A DNA stretch of 64,000 bases, taken from NCBI GenBank assembly GCA_004194705.1, contig SADC01001358.1, positions 60,258 through 124,257 of the forward strand. Direction: 5' to 3'. The notes under the pieces were generated by a model. That model worked only from the letters and a program-made list of their open reading frames with translations, ran no database searches and was not told the DNA's origin. Position 1 is the first letter of the stretch; each line of letters begins with the position of its first letter. This document shows, piece after piece, positions 12,101 to 24,100 of the stretch. The position numbers and the translations under genes are program-made. Source of the DNA: Ditylenchus dipsaci. Lineage: Eukaryota > Nematoda > Chromadorea > Rhabditida > Anguinidae.

Positions 12101-15100
12101 CTTAGTTTCTGAAATAATTGTTTTTTATTCTCAGTACATGCCTCGTCTTGCTCGGCTTGCAAAATGGGTACTGTCTGTACAAGCATCAAGTTCAGCCAGT
12201 GAGAGAGCATTCAAAGAGTTGCGATGCGTCCTTGGAGACTTTGCAAGAAATCGACTCAATCCGAATAGGACCGCTTCCCTCGTTCAGTTAAGAAATTCCT
12301 TCATGAGAACAATTTAGTCTTTGAATTTAGTCTGAGAAGAATATTGTTTTTGTCGTTTTGTCATTCATATTTCCGAATCAATAAAATACACGGTGACTAT
12401 AGCGCTGAGTAGCGTGGTAAATGTAGCTAGGTAAATATAGGCTAAACATACTTATGTACATTTAATAGTTTTGTTACCACAACTGGAACAATTGAGACGC
12501 TAGACATTAGTAGCTATATTCCAAGGTGACACTAGCTGGATACCTAGACATAGTCACTCAGATACAGTTTTCTATGTATCACTACCTGAGTTCAACCACT
12601 GCACACAAGGATTTTGATATGAGCACTTGGTTAGCACAACCTGACCACCTGGGTACCACTTTTCCTACCCTAATACCTAGAACTCTGACCTTAATGCACG
12701 GTATGGCCACCTGGATAATGTGGAGACCAGCCTCAGAGATATTGAAAGTCCATTTTATCGAGGGTCTGTTATATTAGGAGGCGAATGTAGTATTGAAGTC
12801 TGAGTACTAACACTTGGTACCAGTTCCTGGTTATCACCACCGAAGTAATAGAGACCAGGTGTTTCGCTCTTTGTTCGCATTTCAACCCACACCCCCAACA
12901 GCAAATAACTGAATAAAACTACAAAAATGATTATTGGATGCCACCTGAAGGTTCGACAATGATAATTTGATTGGAATACATAAAATAGTCTCAAACAAGA
13001 CAACTGTGAAAAGCTATACAAACCTATACAAAACCTATACAAAATCTATACAAAATCTATACAAAATTTCTAGTCAAATTTTGTATAGATTTGAATAGTT
13101 AACTAAGGTCAAGATTTTGTATAGATTTTGGCATTTTGTATATTTTGAGAACCATGCCTTGAGATGATAAAATATCATCAACTGATCACGAATTTGACTG
13201 ACCACGATTTCGAGGGTCGACTCACCACGGTTTTTTATCTGGCGCCTTTTAAATACAGGCTGTCTTACGGTATTTGTTAACTTAGGTAGGTCAGCACCTG
13301 TTAGGACGGGCTCAAAAACGTGTGGCTTAACTTGATAAAAGTCAGAATTTTAAATGGCGCAAGTTTAAAAACCGTAGTCCGTTGACCTTCGAATTCGTGG
13401 TCAGTCCATTCTCGTCCCTTTGGGGCCAGTTAAATCGAGTTTTAACAACAATTAAATCGAACAATTGCAAAAATTCAATACAACTCACGTCAAAAGTTGT
13501 CCAATCTGCGTCGTCCAACCTTTCTTCCAACATCCATTTTCGGCCACCCATTCCCACTTTCGAATTCTCCAAAATGATTGACCCCATTCTCAGGTGTGTA
13601 AGTAGCAACAGGAGAAAATGGCCCATATCCTTTTACATTTCTGGCTTGTATTTTGAAGTAATAGGTGGCTTTTGGCAATAGATTTTTAATTAGCATCGAG
13701 AGTCGATCACCCTAAATACAAACTTTCTTGAAAAACATAAAATTTTAACAATTCAGTCACCAACCTTCACACTATCCATAATCCAGTCTTTGTCGGGCAA
13801 ATCCAATCTGTCAGAGTAGAGGACAATATATTCTGAAATTCACCAAATTTGTTTTGCTTCTGTTTTTGTCAAAAACAAGTGCATCTACCTTCAATTTCCC
13901 CGTTGCCGTACTTCGGTGGTTGCCAGCTCAACATTATGGTGTTTGGATCATCATGCTCTTCAACCAACTGTGGCAGAATGGATAAATCCCTTGGTGCAGA
14001 AGATGGAGGTGCAGGAAAGGTCTTGTTAACAGCACTCATACTCCATTGTTGTGACTCCACTAACTTCACTGAGAATTCATATTGAGTGTTTGACGCAGAC
14101 CATCAACTATGTGCTCAGTCTCCGAAGTGTTTAACTGGCGGACTTGACCATTGTTGTCACTGCTAAAATCGTAATCTCCACCAAAATATTTTAATTAAAT
14201 TTTTACTTTGAGCTATATCTGACAGTATAGTATTGATTGAAGCCTTCATTGGGATCAGTCCACGACAAACGAATGGCAGTGGATGAGACGGATTCAGCAC
14301 TGACTCCAACTGGAGTTGACATTTGGGACAAATGCGGTGTCTTGGCAGATGGCAGCGAGCCGAAAAAACTTTGATGGGAAGATGGTCCGTAAGCTGTGGT
14401 TCTGCAAATTGCGGCTAAATTGATTTAGCAAAAAAACACGATACAAACTTGACAGTCTCATATATGGGGAAACCATTGCCAATGTTGTTGAAAGCCCGCA
14501 GTGAAATGACCTAAAAATAATTATTCTTTAAGTTGATTTCCATTTTTATTAAAATATGATGCTTACATATTCCCGATTAGGCTTCAAACTCTTGATAACA
14601 TATTCTCTAACATCTGAATTAACAGTTGCCTTCTCCACATCTGGTATGTTGATGCCCCAACCAATCTTTAATTAAGTGGAGAACATAGGATTTACTCTAT
14701 TTTTTTTTATTAAGTTTAGCTTACCAAGTATCCACGAACCATAACATTATCATCTCTTGGAGGCAACCAAGCAACCTGGATAGAATCGTAAGCAGCATGC
14801 ACACGCAGCTCTGATGGAGCACCTAAATATTGATAAAATAAATATAAAGACTATATGAAATTCATTTCACAGTTAACTAACCAGCAATTTGAGCCTCTTC
14901 CCTTTCTTCCATCGAGTGTCCACACCAAACCAGTCGGAAAATGGACCAGTTCCATTCTGAGTAGCATTTTTTTAATCTCATGAGCAGAACTAAAATATGA
15001 GCTACCTGAGTCATAGCTGCAATGCGAACAGTGTAGTGAGAACCGGCTTCAAGGTTTTCTATGGAGTAGTTGCCGGGATCTCCATCCACTACAGCCACAC

Positions 15101-18100
15101 TTCCTTTGGCTCCTCTTCGTTTTGTTTTATACCGAATCTTATAACCAGTGATTACTCCATTTCTGTGCTCAATTGGAGGAGGAGACCTGTGATATAAATC
15201 TCTCATTGAGGCACGACAAATATTTCAAAATAAATTTTAGATTACCAGCGTACTAGAACAGTTCTATGTTGAGTGGCCTCTAAGCGGATCTGAAACCAAA
15301 AAATTATCAAAAATTAGTCGCCTGCAGTCCACCTGCTGGGGAGGAGAAGAAGGTACGTCAGAAAATGTCTGTACTTCCAATTGATCAGATGATGGACCGG
15401 CACCATTCTGTCCTTCAGCTTCAACTCGTATTCGATATCTTTATAATGATATTAATTTAGATTACTGGACAAAATGGGAGATGAGGGAAAATAACCTAGT
15501 ATTTTTGTCCATTCCATGCAAGGTATAAGATGTTTTCACCATCTATAAAAAGCTGTAGTAAAAAAATTATATTTTTGTATGTTTATAGTCAAAAGAAAAG
15601 GATCGTTGTTTGGTAGCTGTGCTTCTGCGACAAAAACGGATAAAATCTAAAGTTAAAAACTGACTAACCAAAACTTGGGTTTCCTTTTCATCGTCTGAAG
15701 AATTTGTTTTGATGTAGAATAGCTTATAGCGCAAAGCTTCAGGACTGCTAGTTACAGCGGGAGGGTCCCAATCTACAACTATTGTTTCTGATCCAAGCAC
15801 TTCAGCTCTCAGATTTCGCACTTTGCCTGGTACTAGTTCTAAAGGATAACGTTTTATTTTTATTTTTACTAAAAATTTCACCTCCTGGTTTTGTAGTGAG
15901 ACGTATTTCTTCTGAAGATTGACCAAGACCCGCTTGGTTTGATGCAACCACTCTAACCACATAGACAGAGTTAGGCTGAAGGTTGGCAAGTGTTGTGAAT
16001 GTTGAGGTAGAGTTTGTAGTTCTTTCTCTAAAACACAAAAACAATTATTATGAAACGTGTGCACCACTCATTAAACATTAATAAACGATTTTAGGATATG
16101 TAAGCACGAATTTAGCACCTGATTCGCCTTTAAAAAACATACCTAGTTGAGTCTTCTTCTCTAAAGAAGACATGGTACAGCCGAACACTTCCCTTGTCTT
16201 GACTCAATGGAGGATCCCATTTTAAGGATGCACTTCTACTGTTGACCTCAACTACTTCTAAGCCCAGGGTTGGAGTGGAACATGGGATACTTCTGCAACA
16301 CCTCCAGCTGTCAAAGCCAAGTGAGTTGCTGAAAAAAACAAATATTGGATAAATCTAAACGATTTTGGGGTTAGACCACAAATACACACACTCAAATAGA
16401 ATTAGAAGAAAGAATGAGTATGTTAGCAATATTGGAAGGTAAGACAGGTTTAGATGGAGAGCACTTCAAAGGGTTAGCCACTTCAATCAGTCTACTTACT
16501 CGAATTGTCATCATCCATGGAAGTGTTGAAAGTGGAGTAGACGGTATCGAAACTGTTGGAGGCATCTGTGCAGCATAATCATTCGGAGCAGACAAAGCGT
16601 AATAGGGAGACAATATTTCTGGAAGTTGCAGAGATATTTTCAATGACTTACATATTTCATTTTAGATAAAAAAATAAGTGAATAAAATAAAAGAACAAAG
16701 TAATGGTGTGTTTTAAGATGGCATGGCGACATTTGAATCTGGGATTAGCGAAGACGAGAATTTCTGACTCATTTGGACGGACGCGACACTTGGGGCATGA
16801 CGAATGCGGATGGTCATTACAGACAATATTTAGCAAAGGCGACATTTATGGTCTGACCAATGGGGATCTGCTTTTACAGTCTAACCTCGATATGACGGCA
16901 CCCCTTAGGACTGGCTCCCAGTTGGCGTTATATCGATGTGGCGTTGTATCGAGGGTTCATCTGACTGAATTTTAGTCAAAGCTGACCAAATCAATCCATT
17001 TTTGAATGGCTTACATCAAGGTTGGCGTTATATCGAGGTTCGACTGTACCAAGATAAAAGCCTTTTTGATCACCTAATCTGTCGCAAATGTCGCTCATCT
17101 CACTCATATCCGCAAATGAAAAATCACATTTTTCGCAGTGTGAATGTCGCGTCCACAAGGAACTAGACACATATGCCGTGTACGACCGTGTTTGATGGTG
17201 AAAAAAAACTTTTGGTTTTGACAATGGAAATTTTTTTCTAGATGCTTTAAATTTATTTCGGTGCGCTGACTTTACTAAAGAAAGAAAAGACTTAATAAAT
17301 GATAAAATACGCTGATAAAATATCCAATATTTAATGTCTACCTGCAGCATCAACAATTAATTGTGCTTGAGCTTGAGCGCTTCCAACCTCGTTGTCGGCT
17401 AGGCATGAGTATACTCCTTGGTCGTCCCTTACAAGCCCAAAAATCTTCAGTTTATTGGAACCAATCTTTAATTGCATTAATAGATCAATAAAGCAAAACT
17501 TGAAAAAAATCTAACCACAAAGTACTCGCTGGGTACAATCACTTCACCGTTTTTAAACCAAGTTATTCTCGGCTTTGGGAAAGCTTCTGCGACACACTCA
17601 AATTCTGCATCACTAGTCTCTTGAGTTGTTTCATCTCTTGGAACAATGGTGAAAGTGGGTGGTGCTGAAATAATCAAATTTACGAACCTGATCTGCGATT
17701 TTGCAGTAAAATTAAGGATCCGAAAGAGTCCTTTTTCTGTTTTTTTGATTCAATAAAGTAATAGAATTTTTTAACATGACTATGGTATAAAGCTTTATTT
17801 TTATTTTAGGAATTCCTTAAAATTAGCAAAATAAGCATACGAATATTACCCAAAATATTAGAAGTAATATTTTGGGCAAAAGTTTGAAAATATTTTAAGG
17901 AAAACGGATGTCTTGAAAGCGCACTTGTTTTTTAGAAGTGACGGAAATATTTTTAAATTGGAGTAAACTAGCTCTTTAATGAGTTTCAGAAGTATTATTT
18001 TTTTTGTAGATTTAAATTGGATTTTTTAGAAAATAATATTCTCACATCTTATCACAATAGTTGCAGAAGAGTCAACGCTGTCATCTCCATTTTCAGCTCT

Positions 18101-21100
18101 AAAATTTTTTATTTGAATTAACTACAAGTTGTCCCAATTCAACTTGTTTTTGCCGTAAATTTTTTATTGTGTTGTTAATCATGACTGAGTTGCAGGCCAA
18201 AACCCACTTGAAATGCCTGGATTTTTTTTGCTAAATCGTCCACTTTCTCGATGAGAACTGCACATTTGGAATAACTGTGATGTGCATAAGAAAGCTGAGT
18301 GAACGTACTACGATAGTGCCAGACAGAAAATTTTTTTAGCAGAGAATTATTCAGAAATAACTTTTTTAAGTTAGCGACTTGACTCTGCCAAACCGATAAA
18401 TTCGAACTTTTAATTTTTATAACTTTTTTACATTTATAAAAGAGCTTAATTTTTTTCAAAACAAAAAAGCAAACTTAGAGCTTTCCTGTGGTATCAAAAA
18501 AAATCGAACACAGCTTACCTAAGCAAAGTTATAACCAAAAACATAAAATGCTAAAAAAACAAAAAAAAATTGAATTCAAAATGTTTTTTTAAAGGGGCAT
18601 GCCCACGCTAATAAGACGTGGTGCCCGGGAATTCAAAATTTTTCCCTGATCATTGAACTTGTGTACTGATTTTTCAACTTGGTTTCTAACAAAACCATAC
18701 CTAAAATTAAATTCTAGGCCTTATTTTGTTAGAAACCAAGTAAAAAAATCCGTACAGAAGTTCAATGATTAGAAAAAAATTTGAATTCCCGGGCACCACC
18801 TCTTATTAGCGTGGGCATACCCCTTCAAAACGAATTTGTCTCTATACGAAGATCTCGATTTGGTCTTTTGACGTGTTTGACACGCCCTGACCGGTGGTCA
18901 ACTTCGGATTGTGCACAGAAAAAGATTTAAATAATGCTATTATTGGGTTAATTTCCAGATTATCTTCACGCCTGACAAGCGAACATGTCAAATGTAAAAA
19001 AAGAATTCGCATATTTTGACAATACTATCTTGCAGCGCATTAAAGGGCCATTGCAGTCTCCGACAACGGTTGTCCCCCACCAATTCAAATATTTTTCTTT
19101 ATCTTTGGATCTACGTACAAATGTTTTAACGTGGTTTCTAACAAAACTATACCTAAAATTAAATTCTAGGCCTTGTTTTGTTAGAAACCAAGCCAAAAAT
19201 TCGTACAGAAGTTGAATGATTAGGCGAAAAAATTTGAATTGGCGGGGACAATTCAAAACAGGTGGCAATGGCCCTTTAAAGGGGTATGCCCATACGTTCA
19301 AAATTGGTGCCCGCCAATTCAAAAAAATTTCCAGATCATTGAACTTCTGTACGGATTTTTTAACTTGGTTTCTAACAAAACAAAACCTAGAATTCGATTT
19401 TAGGTATAGTTTTGTTATTTTTATTCGGTATGGCTTATTTGGATTTATTGTAATCAAAAACGAAAAATTAACCTGCAAGTGTAAGCGCCTGCATCAGCTA
19501 ATGTGGAGTTTCGCACAAGTAAAGACGTTTTGTCCATCCCAACAAACTCAACTGTAGCTTTGTTTCCATCAGTTGTTATTTGAATGGAGTCATGCAACCA
19601 TCGTATCCTTGGTTTGGGAACCCATTCACCAAGCACTCTAACACAAAAGAGTCTCCCAGCCTAACCACTTGACTTCTCGGTTCAAGCACTAAGGAAATGG
19701 CTCCGATGTCACTGGAACCTGCAAAAGCTTTTGCTTCTTAAAAATTATTCTTTGTCTATTTAACTACCTTGCACAACTTCCACTGTGGCGATTTGACTAG
19801 TTCTACTTTTAGCTCCATTCCTAGCTATGCATTTGTAGGAGCCAGTGTGTGAACTGGAGGCATTTCCGATTTCCAGTGTTCTGGAGATAGGCAGAAATTG
19901 ACGCCTTCTTCTAAAAGATACTTAAATATATTTTATTTTGGCATATAACTTTTTTGGTTAAACTGTTTTATTCAAAAATGATTTAGGTGTTTTTGTTTAT
20001 TTAGCTAGGGCTCACAAGAAAAAGTTACCACTACAGTCAACCCCGCTATAATGACACCTCGCTATAGGAACACCCTCGCTAGTGACACCCAAGGCAGTCC
20101 CGAGGGGTGTCACTAATCGAGGGTTGGCTGTGAAAAAAATTTAAGTACAACTTTTTTTTGAAAAATGCAATTTCTTAAAGGACCTTGGTTTTTGGACGCG
20201 GCGGCATTTCCGAAATTTGAATTGGCGGTTGACAATTTTTTATTCCAAAAATGTTTGTTTGAATAATTTTTTATTTTAATTTAGAATTACAAATCTATAT
20301 CTTAGTCCAGGAATATCAATGAATTGATATACAGTACCGAGCAAAAAAAATTCCTCAAGTCAAAAATACGCAAAAAAATTAGGCCGGAGTATAGAATCCC
20401 CCCTGAACCCGAAAACCGGTTTAAACCTTGTTTTTACGTGATTTGACCACCTTTACGTATAGAAAAGATGAAAAAACGATTGGGAAAGCACTTTCCACAA
20501 AAAAACTTTTTTGACTAAAAATCGACTTTCGGCCGTTCTGGAGGGTACTCAGATACCTTATTAGGTGGTTTTTGCCCTGTTTTGGTCACTGCAGCTGGGC
20601 AAAAAGAGTCTCTATATATATTTTTGATCAAGAGTCTTGCTCGGAATCATGTCTAAGGTAAGTGAGTGCGTACATATCTAACTCTCAAGCCCCCTGCGCA
20701 CCCTTCGGGGGCGCAGGGGCTTGGGGTTGAGATGCGCACACCACATACTTCAGACACAAATCACTCGAAAGTGACTCTGGATGCATAAAACATTCCTACA
20801 TACCAGAGTTTCTTTATGCGGTAAGCCACAATTAACAAAACTATGTTCAAATCTTATCTTTTTTTGGTCTTTTAGAGATGTCCAGGTACCCTTTTAGGTT
20901 AAAGGACCATACTTGTTGATGACAATGAGAATTTGGCAAATTCAAATGCGCGCGGGACACTTCTCTTTCGTCTCGCACTCTACTCTTTTGAGTTATTTTG
21001 AACGACTCAAAAGAGTAGAAAGCGAGACGAAAGAGAAGTGTCCCGCGCGCATTTGAATTTGCCAAATTCTCATTGTCATCAACAAGTATGGTCCTTTAAG

Positions 21101-24100
21101 TTACGTTGGTCCCCCAAGGCAAAAATACAAAAAAAAATTCAATTTTCAAAAAACGCTAAAAAGTGTCTTCCCACTAAATTTTTGCGGATTCTTCACGTTG
21201 AAAGTAGCTAAAATGCCTTTAGGACACCATTTTGGGCATTTTCGGGCCAGGGGGATTGCGTACTTTAGCCAAAAATTATAAAAATGGGATATTTTCAATG
21301 CGAATATCGACCTTTGAAAAAATGCCCGAACAACGTATTTGTAGCATTTTTCTGCTCTTTCAAACAGTATATACAAATTTTCAAAAATTTCTTATCTTCT
21401 AAAATATTTGGGGTTTAATTAGTTCACCTTTCTTTTTAGACGAGCAAAAAAAATTACTCAAATGTTTCCGATTACATTCAGTATCTTTTTTCAGTCTTTT
21501 ATAAATAAAACTTTAAATTAATTGAAATCCCTGAATCTTAGCTACATTTTGGTGGGTCGAAGTTTTTTTCGATTATTCTGGGAAAACTTACGACCATCAA
21601 CATAAAAGTGTCAATTTATAGTCAAAACAAGATAAATCTGAGAAAAATCGTTGTTCGACATGATAAATCAGACCTTTTCTTGAAATTTTCAATATCTAAA
21701 TTTAACATGTGATGCATTGTTAAGAAGCCTAATAGTTTTTCTACAAAATGACATATCCATTGTTGTCTTAGGATGACCTAGCTATGAGATAGAGATAAGA
21801 AGGGTAGAACTAATTAAACCCCAAATATTTTAAAAAATCAATTTTTTTTGAAAATTTGTATATACTGTTTGAAAGAGCAGAGAAAATGCTACAAATACGT
21901 TGTTCGGGCATTTTTTCAAAGGGCGATATTCGCGTTGAAAATATTCCATTTTTCAAATTTTGGCGTATTTTCGACATGAGGAATTTTTTTTGCTCGGTAC
22001 TGTAAGTAGTTATGGTGTGGTGAAAGCAGGCTAAGTCGTCCGATCTGGCAATGTCAAGCAACGGGCTCGACTAGTAAATGGTTTAAAATTTCAGATGCAA
22101 ACTAAAAATTGAAAAATTAATTCCTGAATATTTTCGGAGTAAAAAGTGTCTCGCCGATTCGAATTTCGGAAATGACGATGCGTCCAAAAACCATGGTCTT
22201 TTAAACAAATCATGTCCTTCGTGGGGTTATAGCAATTTTTTTAATATGAATTTTTGATTTTTCAGAAAAACAGAATGTTTTACAAAAAATAGCTATTTTA
22301 TTCAAAAAAAATCTGGAAATTAATTTGTTAGCAATTTTTTTTTGCTTACACTTAACCGTCAGTTATTTTCTAACAAAAGTTTTGGAATTCTCGTTCTTAA
22401 ATATTTTGCAACAACAATCAGATCCCTCAAACATCTGCTCTTCCGGAGGACACCTGCCTTATGCCATCTGCTAGACAAAGATATGATGACCACTACCATA
22501 ATTTACAGCCATATAACCATTAAAAGGATATATTATTGTGTCATATTTCTTCTTTTCTAAGCCACTTTTTTAATTTTATTTTTTGTTAATTTAAATTAAT
22601 TTGTATTGTTTCAGCAAAACAGCTTTTAAATAATTGTTGCAAAATAGGTCTACAGAATGCAAGTCAGAAAAAATCAATCCCAAGTGCTAGAAATAAATGA
22701 AACATCACACCAAGCTGTCACTTACCCATTCCCTTCACCCAACAATTTTGTGACCGCTATTTCTGCTTATCTAAAATATTCATCTTTGCGCTCTACTCCT
22801 CCCCACAACTACTTTATTTAAATCTCCTTAAATAGCTATGGTTAAAATGTTTCAATTCAAAGTTAGCTGGGTTAGCTCAAGTATGCAGCAAAAGTTTGAA
22901 AAATAACCAAAAATATCTCAAGCAAGTTTTCGATAGAAATATCATCATCCCTCACTAATTATAATCCCTCTCCTTTTGATAATCATACCTGGGAACATAC
23001 AGACTTCATCTCCTTTACTTTTCTAGGCCTATTATGGCAAAATGTTACCTCAAAATCATTTTTAAGCACTTCTAGAAAAGTCGATTTGAAGGGGGGAGGG
23101 GTTGTATATGCTGCTAGCTTAGGAGTTTTTATACGACACTAGCTTCAAAAATACGGTATGTTTTTGTTAAAAATTAAGTCACGGTAACATAAAGGATTTG
23201 GCGCTACTGTAATAAACAGCCCCCCCCCCATTATTTTTAGGCTTAGGAATTAGGCTTAGCCCTTGGGCCCTAGGTATATGACAGTAGCGTCAAGAATTTA
23301 ATTTGCTAAAAGTTTCTCTTACCACCATCTTCGATCCTTCTATTGTTTTTGTACCACTCAATTTGAGCTGCCGGTTTAGAGTACTACAAAGGAAAAATAT
23401 GTTCTGAGAAAGAAAAAGTTTACAAAGCAAAAAATAACTTACCAACAAGCACCTGAAGGCCACAAACTGACTCACAAATACTTTTTGATTAATAGGCTGA
23501 TGTTCGAATCGTTGTAAGGAGGAGAGAGAGAGGGTAGCTCGTCTAGAGAGATACACCCATTGGGCTCCTTGGGTTAAAGAAATACTATTGGAAGGATAGT
23601 TGTTGAGAGTTATCACTACAGCACATTGGTAGATACCTTCGTCTGAAGGCACTGCATCTTCGACTATGAGTGAACAATTTGATAGGCTTGTTCTAAAATT
23701 TAAAAAATATAATTTTTTTAAACAAATTTTAAAAAAATCATTTATTGTTATTTTCGTGAAAAAAAGAAAACCATGAAGGTTGGACTAAAGAGCTATCCAA
23801 TGAACACAATCCACCTTTAGCTTTTAAAAAAGGTTTTCAAATTGTATCTATGCATTTCTTTACTTTTTAACAGCTCAACTGTCTTTAAAAAGTGCATTTT
23901 TGATTAAGAAACAAATACATTTTTTGGCGCTACTTGCATATACACCCCCCCCAAATCAACTTTTTTTTAATGTTCCCAAACACCCTATATCGACCTAAAA
24001 TCGCCTCAGAAGCTCAAAAAAGACACTATTTTTAAGTTCTGGTCAATAAAAATCGAGTTTCTGGACCACCAAAAAGCACCTATTTTGACCATTTTCGAAA

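Larger units (their letters stand above)
6582..13156. mobile_element. Palindromic double hAT transposon
   Basis: A 6575-bp element that begins CATGGTTCTCAAATATAC and ends with the complementary TTGAGAACCATG. It contains two nearly identical hAT copies head to head: a minus copy (6582-9843) and a plus copy (9843-13156). A single 8-bp duplication (CCTTGAGA) flanks the whole. The symmetry axis is a 45-base non-palindromic loop at 9844-9888. That loop is the terminal segment of the plus copy, and the minus copy lacks its own version at the inner end. Both copies keep long terminal inverted repeats of about 190 bases, rich in CAAAATCTATA phrases. It lies in an intron of the receptor gene. The arms differ by scattered single-base indels and a few substitutions. 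Confidence 0.92.
20175..22203. mobile_element. Nested 2-kb inverted-repeat element
   Basis: The outer ends are TTAAAGGACCTTGGTTTTTG at 20175 and CAAAAACCATGGTCTTTTAA at 22203. Further in, AAATTCCTCAAGTCAAAAAT near 20350 pairs with GACATGAGGAATTTTTTTT near 21980. GCATTTTTCTGCTCTTTCAA near 21345 pairs with TTGAAAGAGCAGAGAAAATG near 21870. A separate palindrome (20901-21098) and a copy of the GCGCAGGGGCTTGG hairpin family (about 20600-20870) have inserted inside one arm. No protein-coding frame of its own is seen. Confidence 0.7.

Noticed and set aside
6582..13156. Dismissing the hAT palindrome as a pure assembly artefact
   Set aside because: A hairpin-read artefact would mirror the flanking DNA too and would not end at two exact element termini with a matching 8-bp duplication. 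The possibility is still noted under the finding.
16703..16975. 91-codon open frame on the plus strand
   Set aside because: Runs into a TACAGTC MITE and overlaps receptor intron; no protein-like conservation.
18966..19557. Two long opposing frames (170 and 113 codons)
   Set aside because: They arise from an inverted repeat read on both strands; the same NSRxCFVRNQ-like text appears in both directions.
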